A stretch of DNA of 64,000 nucleotides from an uncultured Clostridium sp. (GTDB lineage: Bacteria; Bacillota; Clostridia; TANB77; CAG-508). The stretch is taken from NCBI GenBank assembly GCA_946404215.1, contig CAMJCT010000001.1, positions 62,001 to 126,000 of the forward strand, given 5' to 3'. A program made the translations under genes and the position numbers. The notes beneath the pieces are model-generated. The model made no database searches. It was given only the letters and a program-made list of their open reading frames with translations, and had not been told where the DNA came from. Shown one piece after another: positions 56,270-64,000 of this stretch (position 1 is its first letter; every line of letters starts with the position of its first letter).

Positions 56270-56442
56270 ATGTAAACACGTTTTTTTGTGTCTACATTTA
56301 TTTTACCACTTCAAAAGCTTTTTTTAAGCTTTTTTATTTTGCACGTATAATTTTACCCATTTTTTTTAATAATATGTATAGTATTTAATTTTCATTCATA
56401 TGAAAACTATATATTTTATTATTAAAATAGGAGGGCAATTTT

Positions 56443-56910
56443 ATGTACAAGAAGATTTTAATAACAACTATAATTATAGCTATATCAGTTTTATCTTTTT
56501 CTACTTGCTTTGCTAACAACATGGTTCAAGATGCTGCAAACGGAGTTAAAAATGTAGTTGGTGGCGCAGAAAATGCTGTAGAAGGTGCTGTAAAAGGTGT
56601 ATCTAACGCTACAAAAGATGCTACTGCTAATATTGAAAATGGCGCTAATAATATGACAAACCACATGACGAATAATAATAACAATAATAATAACAATTAT
56701 GACGGAACAAACATTACTTCTACAACTGGTAATAACTCTAGTAATTATAAAGCTACACGTACAGGAACATCAGATGGTACATTTATGGGAATGAATTCAG
56801 GTGTATGGACATGGTTAATATTAGGAATTGTTGGAATAGCAATTATTGCACTAATATGGTACTATAGCGCACAAGTTAATTCTTCTACTAAATATGATGA
56901 CAGGGATTAA
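56443..56910 (+). CDS. Secreted amphipathic-repeat protein with C-terminal membrane anchor
   Basis: This 155-residue protein starts with a signal peptide (residues 1-25) containing a lipobox-less Cys. An amphipathic Ala/Val/Gly/Asn repeat follows (GVKNVVGGAENAVEGAVKGV), then a poly-Asn linker, and a C-terminal membrane helix (WTWLILGIVGIAIIALIWYY). GGAGGGC precedes the ATG. It ends with a good terminator at 56920. It is probably a surface protein of the same style as the preceding gene. I do not recognise the family. Confidence 0.75.
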   Translation: MYKKILITTIIIAISVLSFSTCFANNMVQDAANGVKNVVGGAENAVEGAVKGVSNATKDATANIENGANNMTNHMTNNNNNNNNNYDGTNITSTTGNNSSNYKATRTGTSDGTFMGMNSGVWTWLILGIVGIAIIALIWYYSAQVNSSTKYDDRD

Positions 56911-56919
56911 TATTTTATA

Positions 56920-56958
56920 GTGAAGTTTGTTTAATATTTTATAAACTTCACTTTTTTT
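56920..56958 (+). terminator. Terminator before smpB
   Basis: GTGAAGTTT (56920-56928) pairs with AAACTTCAC (56943-56951), followed by seven T. Confidence 0.85.
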
Positions 56959-57008
56959 ATTTTTTATGCTATAATTTAATTTGAAATTTAATATTAGGAG
57001 TTAATTTT

Positions 57009-57464
57009 ATGAATACTAAACTAATTTCAAAAAATCCCACTGCATATCATAATTACAATATTGAAGAAAAAATAGAAGCGGGTATTGTACTTTATGGTAC
57101 CGAGATTAAATCAATACGAAATGGTAGAATAAATTTAAAAGATAGCTATGCATATATAAAAAATTCAGAGGTTTTTGCTTCAGGTATACATATTAGTCCA
57201 TATGAGCATGGAAATATCTTTAACAAAGATCCTTTACGCGATAAAAAACTTTTATTAAATAAGCGTGAAATTAATAAGCTTATAGGATTAACAAAACAAA
57301 AAGGTTATAGTTTGATTCCTATTAGTGTTTATTTTAAAGGAAGTTTAGTTAAAGTTGAACTTGGTATTGGAAAAGGTAAAAAACTATATGATAAAAGACA
57401 AGACTTAGCTAAAAAAGATGCCCAAAGGCAAATTGCCATTAGTTTAAAAAATAAACAATATTAA
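57009..57464 (+). CDS. smpB: SsrA-binding protein
   Basis: This 151-residue tmRNA-binding protein is needed for trans-translation, which rescues stalled ribosomes. The conserved [20 protein letters not shown] (in parts: [20 protein letters not shown]) opens the OB-fold. The C-terminal [16 protein letters not shown] is the segment that enters the decoding centre. AGGAG lies upstream. No tmRNA gene was recognised next to it in this window. Ribosome rescue is relevant here since the NFACT gene, also a rescue factor, is nearby. Confidence 0.96.
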   Translation: MNTKLISKNPTAYHNYNIEEKIEAGIVLYGTEIKSIRNGRINLKDSYAYIKNSEVFASGIHISPYEHGNIFNKDPLRDKKLLLNKREINKLIGLTKQKGYSLIPISVYFKGSLVKVELGIGKGKKLYDKRQDLAKKDAQRQIAISLKNKQY

Positions 57465-57512
57465 AAAAAAGCTAGAAAACTAATAATTATTTATATGTTT
57501 TCTAGTTTTTTT
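57463..57512. terminator. Terminator between smpB and fba
   Basis: CTAGAAAAC (57472-57480) pairs with GTTTTCTAG (57497-57505), flanked by A and T runs. It can serve both converging genes. Confidence 0.85.
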
Positions 57513-57535
57513 ATAAATCTTGCTAAAATTTATTT

Positions 57536-58465
57536 TTAAATCTTGTTACTTGATCCAAAAACATTTACCATTTTATGTTTTACTGTTTCTTTTATTAGCT
57601 CCCTTGCTGGTTTTAAATATTTTCTTGGATCAAATGCTTCTGGTTCTTCAGCAAATACTTTTCTAATTCCAGCTGTCATTGCAAGACGCAAGTCTGTATC
57701 TACATTTATTTTTGATACCCCCGAAATACTTGCCTCATGCAAAATTTCATCTGGTACACCCTTAGCACCTGGAATATTAGCACCATATTTATTACACATT
57801 TCTACTAATTCTGGGATTACAGTTGAAGCCCCATGTAAAACTATAGGTGTATTTGGAATTCTTTCTTTTATTTCTTTTAATATATCAAATCTTAACTTTG
57901 CTTCGCCTTTAAATTTATATGCACCATGACTTGTCCCAATTGCAATGGCTAATGAGTCGCATCCGGTTCTTACAACAAATTCTTGAGCTTGAGCAGGATC
58001 CGTATACATTGCATCTGATGCAGATACATTTACCTCGTCTTCTATTCCAGCTAATTTTCCTAATTCAGCCTCAACCACTACACCTTTACTATGGGCGTAA
58101 TCAACAACTTTTTTTGTTAATGCAATATTTTCTTCAAAATCATATTTTGACCCATCTATCATTACAGATGTAAAACCATTATCAATACACATTTTGGCTG
58201 TTTCGAAATCAGGTCCATGATCTAAATGTATTGCAATTGGAACTTCTGGATGTTCTTCTTCTGCTGCTTGCACCATTTTCATTAAATAATTTATCCTTGC
58301 ATATTTTATTGCACTAGATGATGCTTGTAAAATTACTGGAGACTTTGCTTCTGCCGCTGCATCTACAATTGCCTGTATAATTTCCATATTATTTACATTA
58401 AATGCACCTATTGCATATTTTTCATTCATAGATTTTTCAAACATCTCTTTTGTTGTTACTAACAT
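57536..58465 (-). CDS. fba: Fructose-1,6-bisphosphate aldolase, class II
   Basis: This 309-residue zinc-dependent glycolytic aldolase cleaves fructose 1,6-bisphosphate. The zinc and catalytic motif AIHLDHGPDFETAK (near residue 75) is typical of class II. LAIAIGTSHGAYKFKG and IVLHGASTVI supply later metal- and phosphate-binding residues. The length fits the family. AGGAGG precedes the ATG. A strong promoter is present at 58517-58545. Confidence 0.97.
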   Translation of the reverse strand: MLVTTKEMFEKSMNEKYAIGAFNVNNMEIIQAIVDAAAEAKSPVILQASSSAIKYARINYLMKMVQAAEEEHPEVPIAIHLDHGPDFETAKMCIDNGFTSVMIDGSKYDFEENIALTKKVVDYAHSKGVVVEAELGKLAGIEDEVNVSASDAMYTDPAQAQEFVVRTGCDSLAIAIGTSHGAYKFKGEAKLRFDILKEIKERIPNTPIVLHGASTVIPELVEMCNKYGANIPGAKGVPDEILHEASISGVSKINVDTDLRLAMTAGIRKVFAEEPEAFDPRKYLKPARELIKETVKHKMVNVFGSSNKI

Positions 58466-58516
58466 ATTTTTTCCTCCTCTTTGGCACCTTTATTATTTTT
58501 TGCCTTTGCCAATGCT

Positions 58517-58545
58517 ATTGTATTTCTAAAAAATGAATATGTCAA
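58517..58545 (-). promoter_or_regulatory. fba promoter
   Basis: On the minus strand TTGACA (58540-58545) and TACAAT (58517-58522) are 17 bases apart, about 50 bases before the fba start. Confidence 0.8.
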
Positions 58546-58598
58546 GTGTTTGGGGGTGTTTTTGGGGACACCTTCAAAAAGCACCCCCATAAGCACTT
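58544..58598. repeat. GC-rich hairpin directly upstream of the fba -35 box
   Basis: AAGTGTTTGGGGGTG and its near-complement CACCCCCATAAGCACTT pair over about 20 bases. The GGGGGTG/CACCCCC core is unusually GC-rich for this DNA. It probably terminates the peroxiredoxin transcript, but its base overlaps the fba -35 box. Confidence 0.7.
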
Positions 58599-58623
58599 TA
58601 GAATTATTATTCTCTTTTTATAC

Positions 58624-59298
58624 TTATTTTATGCATTCTTTAGGTATTTCTTTAAAACTCAAATACCAATTTATTCCATTCTTATTTTTATTTATATATT
58701 CTACTCTTTCTAATAGTCCATCAAAAGTATTTGGAATTGGAAGTATAACTGGTTGGTTTGGCATCCAGTTTGCCGCTGTTGCACCTTTAGCGCAGTCTGC
58801 AGTTTGTAATGCCTTTACTATTCTTATTATTTCAGGTATAAATCTACCTATATTTAATGGATATATTAATATTGTTCTTATAATTCCTTTATCATCTATG
58901 ACAAATACATTTCTTACTGTTTCTGTATTGCTTACATCTGATGATATCATTCCATATTTCCTTGCAATTTGACTATTTCTGTCTGCAATAATGGGAAATG
59001 ATATTTTTATTCCTGTTCTACAGTAAATATCATATACCCATGCTAAATGTGAGCTATTGCTATCTACACTTAATCCCAGCAATTCTGTATTTATATCCTT
59101 AAAATAACTTTGTGCTTGTGTAAAAGCTATCATTTCAGTAGTGCACACGGGGGTAAAATCCCCTGGATGAGAAAAAAATACTAACCACTTTCCTTTATAA
59201 TCTTTTAAGTTTACTTCTCCAAATGTGGTCTGTGCAGTAAAATCTGGTGCCATTTGCCCAATTTTCACATTTCCATTCATCATTAATTCATAATCCAT
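58624..59298 (-). CDS. Peroxiredoxin (Prx6/AhpC-like)
   Basis: This roughly 224-residue thiol peroxidase detoxifies peroxides in the cytosol. The peroxidatic Cys is in FFSHPGDFTPVCTTEM, and SVDSNSSHLAWVYDI and RNVFVIDDKGIIR match the Prx6/1-Cys-like group. The ATG at 59298 (MDYELMMNGN) is behind GGAGG. An in-frame ATG a few codons later is also possible. A C-terminal Cys (KECIK) might act as resolving residue. Confidence 0.93.
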   Translation of the reverse strand: MDYELMMNGNVKIGQMAPDFTAQTTFGEVNLKDYKGKWLVFFSHPGDFTPVCTTEMIAFTQAQSYFKDINTELLGLSVDSNSSHLAWVYDIYCRTGIKISFPIIADRNSQIARKYGMISSDVSNTETVRNVFVIDDKGIIRTILIYPLNIGRFIPEIIRIVKALQTADCAKGATAANWMPNQPVILPIPNTFDGLLERVEYINKNKNGINWYLSFKEIPKECIK

Positions 59299-59390
59299 AA
59301 AAAATAAACCTCCAATCATATTTTTCATATAATATGATTAGAGGCAGAAAAATGTTTATTCTAGCAATAATATATTTTAAATAGATTTTA

Positions 59391-60825
59391 CTACTCATAT
59401 TTAAACTCTTCTGTACCTTTATTGTATACACATTGTTTTGAAACTGTATCATACATACAGGCATTTCCATCAGCATCTAAACATGGTATATAATTACGAA
59501 TGATAGTGTTATTCTCGGTTATTTTACAAGAATACATTTTAAATGATGCCTTATTAACTATGCTTCCATGATTATTCAATGCAAATAGTACATAATTATA
59601 ATTAACTTCTTTTTTACCTTGTGAGTCTAGAGACTCAGAAGTATTATCAACTTTACCTATACTAGATACTGTATCTAATACAAATATATGCTTTTGTATA
59701 TCTGCTGTTGTTAACTCTTTTTCCTTCCCAGAAATTCCATCATGTGCAATAAAATTCGAACCATTTATAAGTCCTATCAAGCTCCATGTACAATCAGTTT
59801 TGTAATCATTATGAAAGCCAGCTCCAAAAATATACTGATTGTTTTTAGTATTAGTGAAATTACCTTCGATTTCTACAATTATGTTTGGATGGTCTTTTGC
59901 GTTTAAATCAATATCTATATATTGTTTACCTGTACCTTCAATATATTGAACTATCTCCATGTCATCTGGTAAAAGATTACCAAATTCATGCGTTTTTTCC
60001 ATTCTAAAATCATCATTACCTTGATTTGTGTAAAATTCATTGTTTACTATATCATAGAGACCAGCTGTATTTGGAGGACATAGCTTTCCAGTTACATCTT
60101 TTACACTTTTAGCGCAATAACATGGAACAAAATCTCTAACTAATGTTTTGTTATCATATATTTTAAAAGAATATAATTTCATCTTACAACATCTTTTATT
60201 TTGACTAGATTTTATATTATTATTATCTCTAAAAATATTTATGGTATTTGTACATTCAAATGTACTTTCAGGATATGTGTATATTATATTTCCATCTACC
60301 TTATAAACATTTTTGTCTAATTCATATATATGTTTTTTTCTAATATCTCCACTATATCCTACGCACTGTACGTCACTTCCATATGTTGACATCACAATTA
60401 AATTTGTAGAACTTTCCTTGTGCATATGTACAACATTTCTATTAAATTCTTTTTTTTCGTCATAATCTGTTGCTCCAAATAGCCCTTGATAATAATTCGA
60501 TTTAAATTCATCTTTAATTACACATTCACATAATATTCTTGTATCTTGATTTGCACAAAACAGTGTATCAATATATTGTAAATCTGTATTTTCTATATAT
60601 TTCACTTTTTGAAATTCTTCCCTTTCCTTCAATTTTCGCAGCCATTGTAGGAATTCTGACCATATCGTCTTCACTTGAAAACTCCACTTCTTCCTTTGAC
60701 TTAGAAGTCATTTTTAATAACTCATTATTTTCAGTCAAACTGCTTATTACTACCCCAGCTAATATTAAAATAATTATTATAGTTACAATTAATGCAATCA
60801 ATGATATTCCTTTTTGACTTTTCAT
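59391..60825 (-). pseudogene. Pilin-like leader fused to lectin-type domains, frameshifted
   Basis: The N-terminus (MKSQKGISLIALIVTIIIIL onward) is a type IV pilin/competence-like prepilin signal with G-I at the cleavage site. After an EVEFSSEDDMV stalk, frame 0 stops at 60568. In another frame, two concanavalin-type modules follow, each beginning KYIENTDLQYIDT or QYIEGTGKQYIDI. The frames join if one G is removed from AAGGGAAGAATTT near 60635. No CGG is present. This may be real decay, slippage or an error in a G run. Such proteins are surface-exposed, probably glycan-binding. Confidence 0.7.
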
Positions 60826-60890
60826 ATGTATTTCTTTCCTTTCGTATTTTTCTCTTGATTTAATATTAAGTATCCCTCTTCTTACAAGCA

Positions 60891-61988
60891 TTATAAACTA
60901 GATTCAACTTTATTATTTATATCTCTTATTCTATTATTTACATCTTTTATAAATTTGACATTTTGTATAATTTCTTCATCGTTTATTTTATACTTTTCTT
61001 TTATTTTTAATATTCTTTTTACGCTTCTATTAACTCTGCTTTCTTTTAATTTATTTTTCTTTACTTCATTTATTATTCCTTCTATCAATTTCTCGTCTTT
61101 TCCATATTTAATAAGTATGATATCATTACCTGCAAAAAAAGCTTCTTTAACTGCTTTGTTTTTTCCATATAAAAGTTTTACCCCTCTCATTCTCATATCA
61201 TCTGTTATTATTAAACCTCTAAAACGATATTTCTTTCTTACATACATAGTAATAAATCTTCTAGACATTGTAGCAGGTAAATTATTCGTTTTGTTTTTTA
61301 TTAACAAATGTCCAACTAACAACGCATCAGCTCCATCACCCAGAGCTTTTGCAAATGGCAACAAATCTTCTTTTTCAATAAGTTTTGCATCTTTTATTAC
61401 AGGTAATATAAAATGTGAATCTTTAGTAGTTGCTCCATGTCCAGGAAAATGTTTAATTACTGGAATTATTTTTTTCTCTTGAAGTGCTTTCATATAGTCA
61501 ATTCCATATTTAGCTACAACATCTATATTACTACCATATGATCTATCTCCTATAGCATGATTATCTTCAAATCTCTTTATATCTAAGACAGGCGCAAAAT
61601 CCATATTTATTCCTACATTAGCTAACATTTCTCCTGTTATTTCTCCTGCTTCCTTAACCAGATTAGTATTACTTTTTTCAGAAGTACTTGCCAGATTATT
61701 AGAAGATGGCAAATTATTAAAGTCATTTGGCATACGATTAACTCTTCCGCCCTCTTGATCTATCGCTATAAATATTGGAACCTTATTTACAGTGTTTATA
61801 CTTTTTATATAGTTAACTATCTGTACTAATTCTTTGTAATCTTTGTAATTTTTTTTATATAATAATACACCACCTATTTTGTATTTCAAAATTAAATCAG
61901 CTACTATATCTATTGCATTAGGTGTATCTAGTCCTATCATAAGCATTTGTCCCACTTTTTCCTCAACACTTAGTTCTTCTATATTCAT
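60891..61988 (-). CDS. nagZ: Glycoside hydrolase family 3 beta-N-acetylhexosaminidase (NagZ-type)
   Basis: This 365-residue enzyme has the GH3 N-acetylglucosaminidase motif KHFPGHGATTKDSH, where the Asp-His dyad acts as general acid/base, and the nucleophile Asp in ITDDMRMRGV. FIAIDQEGGRVNRMP is conserved. No signal peptide is evident, so it probably recycles cell-wall sugars in the cytosol. It is encoded 66 bases upstream of the pilin-like gene and diverges from the NFACT gene. Confidence 0.92.
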   Translation of the reverse strand: MNIEELSVEEKVGQMLMIGLDTPNAIDIVADLILKYKIGGVLLYKKNYKDYKELVQIVNYIKSINTVNKVPIFIAIDQEGGRVNRMPNDFNNLPSSNNLASTSEKSNTNLVKEAGEITGEMLANVGINMDFAPVLDIKRFEDNHAIGDRSYGSNIDVVAKYGIDYMKALQEKKIIPVIKHFPGHGATTKDSHFILPVIKDAKLIEKEDLLPFAKALGDGADALLVGHLLIKNKTNNLPATMSRRFITMYVRKKYRFRGLIITDDMRMRGVKLLYGKNKAVKEAFFAGNDIILIKYGKDEKLIEGIINEVKKNKLKESRVNRSVKRILKIKEKYKINDEEIIQNVKFIKDVNNRIRDINNKVESSL

Positions 61989-62185
61989 ATTATCCTCTTT
62001 ATTTTCAAATTTAGAAATTACAATTGGATAATAATAAAACTGCTAAAACTAAAATTTTCTCCGAATTGTAATTTTCAAATTTATTATATACTTTAAAATA
62101 TTTTTAATCAATAGATTTTTTTTAAAATTTGTGTTATCATGTTAGTATCACTGATACATTGTTAAAACAAAAAGGAAGTGGATAA

Positions 62186-63939
62186 ATGTCATTTGACGGA
62201 ATTGTTACAAAATCAATTTGTTCGGAACTACAACAGTTTTGTGGAGCAAGAGTTGATAAAATATTTCAACCTAATAAAAACAATATAATTATTGGCTTTT
62301 ATATAAATCATAAAAATTATGCATTAAATATTAACACAGACTCACAATATTACAGGATAAATTTAACTACACATCCAAAGCCAAATCCAAAAGTTGCATC
62401 TAATTTTTGTATGGTTCTTCGTAAACACTTAATTCGGGTTACATATAAAAAACTTTATTACAAACAATCTAGAAAGAGTTGTTACAATAGAATTTGAAGG
62501 TTTTGACGATTTTGATGATGTAATTTCTATAAAGCTGGTTGTGGAACTTATGGGAAAACATTGTAATATTATTCTCTTGGATGATAATAATATTATTATT
62601 GATAGTTTAAGGCATATTAATAATCAAGATACTACAAGAGCTATAGCTCCCCACGCTACATATGAATATCCTTCTACTGAGAAATTAAGCTTTACTGATT
62701 GTATATCATTCGAAGATTTTTACGGAAAAATCTCTCATAATATTGATATTAATTCCATTTCTAAGGAAATTAGTAATACTTTCAATGGACTAAGTCAAAA
62801 CTTTATATATCAAAGTTTGGAGTACTTGGATATTAGAGAAATAAACAAGTTAAATTTAAACAAGCTTTATTTATATATAAACCAAATTATCTCAAGCACT
62901 GATAATCTTAATTTAAAATTTATTGATGTAAAAAATGGTAATAAATCAGATTATTCTTTAATACCTTCAACTTCATATACAAATTTATCCTTAAATTTCT
63001 TTTTAGATGATTTTTACTATAATAAAGAATCTATTAATGAGTTCAAATTATATCGAGATAGCATACTAAAGATGATATTAGATATATTAAAAAAATACAA
63101 TAAACGACTCCTAAACATTAACCAAAAATTAAAAGAATGTGAAAATATGGATAAATATAGATTATATGGAGAATTAATTACCGCTAACCTGTACAAATTT
63201 AAAAATGATAATTATGACCATATTTCACTTGAAAATTACTATGATAGTAATAACTTAATAACTATTCCTTTGGATATTAAATATAACCTTTCAATAAATG
63301 CTAAGAGATATTTTAAAAAATATAATAAATTAAAAAATACTTTAGAGATAGTAGGAATTCAAAAACAAGAAACTATAAATGAATTGAATTATATTGAAAG
63401 TATTGTTTTTGAATTGGAAAACTGTACATCAATTCAAGAAGTATCTGAAATTTTTGAAGAGATATCAGAAAATGTGATTTTTAAAAATAAAACTGATAAG
63501 TATAAAAAGAAAAAGAATAACAGAATTAAAAAATCAAACTTAACTAAAAACAAATTGGTATCTTTTAATCCACTAAAATATACAATTGATAATTTTACTC
63601 TTTTAGTTGGAAGAAACAATAGAGAAAATGATTATCTTACATTAAAATATGCAAAAAAAGTTGATTTATGGTTTCATACCAAAGACACTCATCGGAAGCC
63701 ATGCTATTTTACAAATCAATTCTAATTTTAAACCAAGCGATGATATTTTGGTAAAATGTGCAGAAATCGTTGCTTACCATAGTAAATCACGCAATTCTTC
63801 AAATGTTCCTGTTGATATTTGTGAGGTTAGATATGTAAAAAAGCCACGTGGAGCAAAACCTGGTATGGTTGTTTACACTAATAATATTACTCTAAATGTC
63901 CAACCCAAATTAAATACAGATAGAGGTTCTAAATTTTAA
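62186..63939 (+). CDS. rqcH: NFACT-family ribosome quality-control protein, read through two +1 shifts at CGG
   Basis: This homologue of RqcH/FbpA (bacterial Rqc2) adds Ala tails on stalled large-subunit peptides. The parts are SFDGIVTKSICSEL and MVLRKHLI at the N-terminus, the NFACT-N/HhH and coiled-coil middle, and NFACT-R with LWFHTKDTH(G)SHAILQI and VRYVKKPRGAKPGMVVY. The frame breaks twice: ATT CGG GTT at 62435 (restored as LIGLHIKNFITNNLERVV) and CAT CGG AAG at 63693 (restored as DTHGSHAILQINSNF). Both are repaired by skipping only the C. The complete protein has 583 residues, normal for the family. GGAAGTG lies before the ATG. Confidence 0.9.
62435..62437 (+). other. Candidate +1 recoding site 1 (ATT CGG G) in rqcH
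   Basis: CGG is in the upstream frame. Skipping its C gives GGG (Gly) and the conserved NLERVV frame. Confidence 0.7.
63693..63695 (+). other. Candidate +1 recoding site 2 (CAT CGG A) in rqcH
   Basis: CGG is in the upstream frame. Skipping its C gives GGA for the strictly conserved Gly of the HGSHA motif. Confidence 0.75.
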
Positions 63940-63960
63940 GAACCTCTATCTGATGTTTTT
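63918..63960 (+). terminator. Terminator of rqcH
   Basis: AGATAGAGGTTCT (63918-63930) pairs exactly with AGAACCTCTATCT (63939-63951), followed by a T-rich run. The stop codon lies in the loop. The last 40 bases of the window hold no recognisable feature. Confidence 0.85.
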
Positions 63961-64000
63961 TACTATTATTCCGGCTTATCTACCACTGAAACTTTATAAT

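Noticed and set aside
57465..57535. tmRNA gene next to smpB
   Set aside because: Only a terminator hairpin is present, with no tRNA-like ends or tag frame.
25216..63695. Explaining the five CGG breaks as random sequencing errors or ordinary pseudogenes
   Set aside because: Random indels would fall mostly in A/T runs. All five are an extra C between a T and GG, in the same codon phase, in genes otherwise intact. A motif-specific systematic artefact remains possible and is stated as the main alternative.

Overview
The window is strongly AT-rich DNA from a Gram-positive anaerobe, most likely a member of the Clostridia and possibly a gut lineage. The evidence is a trimeric NAD(P)-linked [FeFe] hydrogenase (HydA with NuoE- and NuoF-like subunits), two sortases, an LPXTG protein, a dockerin-like module, AGGAGG-type ribosome sites and ATG/GTG starts. 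No rRNA, tRNA or CRISPR array was seen.

Layout. Positions 1-9.8 kb are accessory: the end of an unknown gene; two tandem gene cassettes, each with its own near-identical promoter and terminator and carrying GNAT, nucleotidyltransferase-like, transglutaminase-like, P-loop kinase and HIT-type genes; a gene-poor repeat-rich stretch; a Nudix gene; two MazG-like genes; and a deleted RhuM-Fic gene. From 9.9 to 15.7 kb come an ABC exporter, dtd, and a TetR/Pip operon with a clear palindromic operator. From 15.7 to 20.8 kb lies mobile debris: an IS30-type element with two nonsense codons, a broken YhcG-type nuclease and a frameshifted tyrosine integrase. From 20.9 to 44.3 kb the content is mostly core: secA, a zeta-toxin-like gene with a small partner, guaA, an AI-2E-family permease, murD, upp-uraA, the hydrogenase operon, cysE, a sortase with its LPXTG protein, and uvrB. 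From 44.4 to 64 kb come a toxin-antitoxin pair, a decayed leucine-rich/dockerin gene, sortase B, a large MacB-like exporter, a polysaccharide deacetylase, an rRNA methyltransferase, an acyl-CoA synthetase, smpB, fba, a peroxiredoxin, a frameshifted pilin-like/lectin gene, a NagZ-type hydrolase and an RqcH/FbpA-type NFACT gene.

Most important observation. Three conserved genes (uvrB, cysE and the NFACT gene, the last one twice) and the zeta-toxin gene are interrupted in the same way. At each of the five sites the upstream frame reaches an in-frame CGG codon. Skipping only its C restores the conserved downstream frame, with a GGN glycine codon at the break. In every case the preceding codon ends in T (NNT CGG N). 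In a hand scan of all called genes CGG is otherwise almost absent in frame. The only other case is a small, probably acquired gene at 5.1-5.3 kb. This points to +1 ribosomal frameshifting (or four-base CGGN decoding as glycine) at a disused or unassigned CGG codon. A systematic sequence artefact is the main alternative. The other broken genes in the window have ordinary lesions (homopolymer indels, deletions, nonsense codons) and are mobile or accessory, which makes the CGG group stand out.

Several dispersed palindromic repeat families (about 23.8, 27.9, 44.3, 46.0 and 52.8 kb) lie between the core genes.
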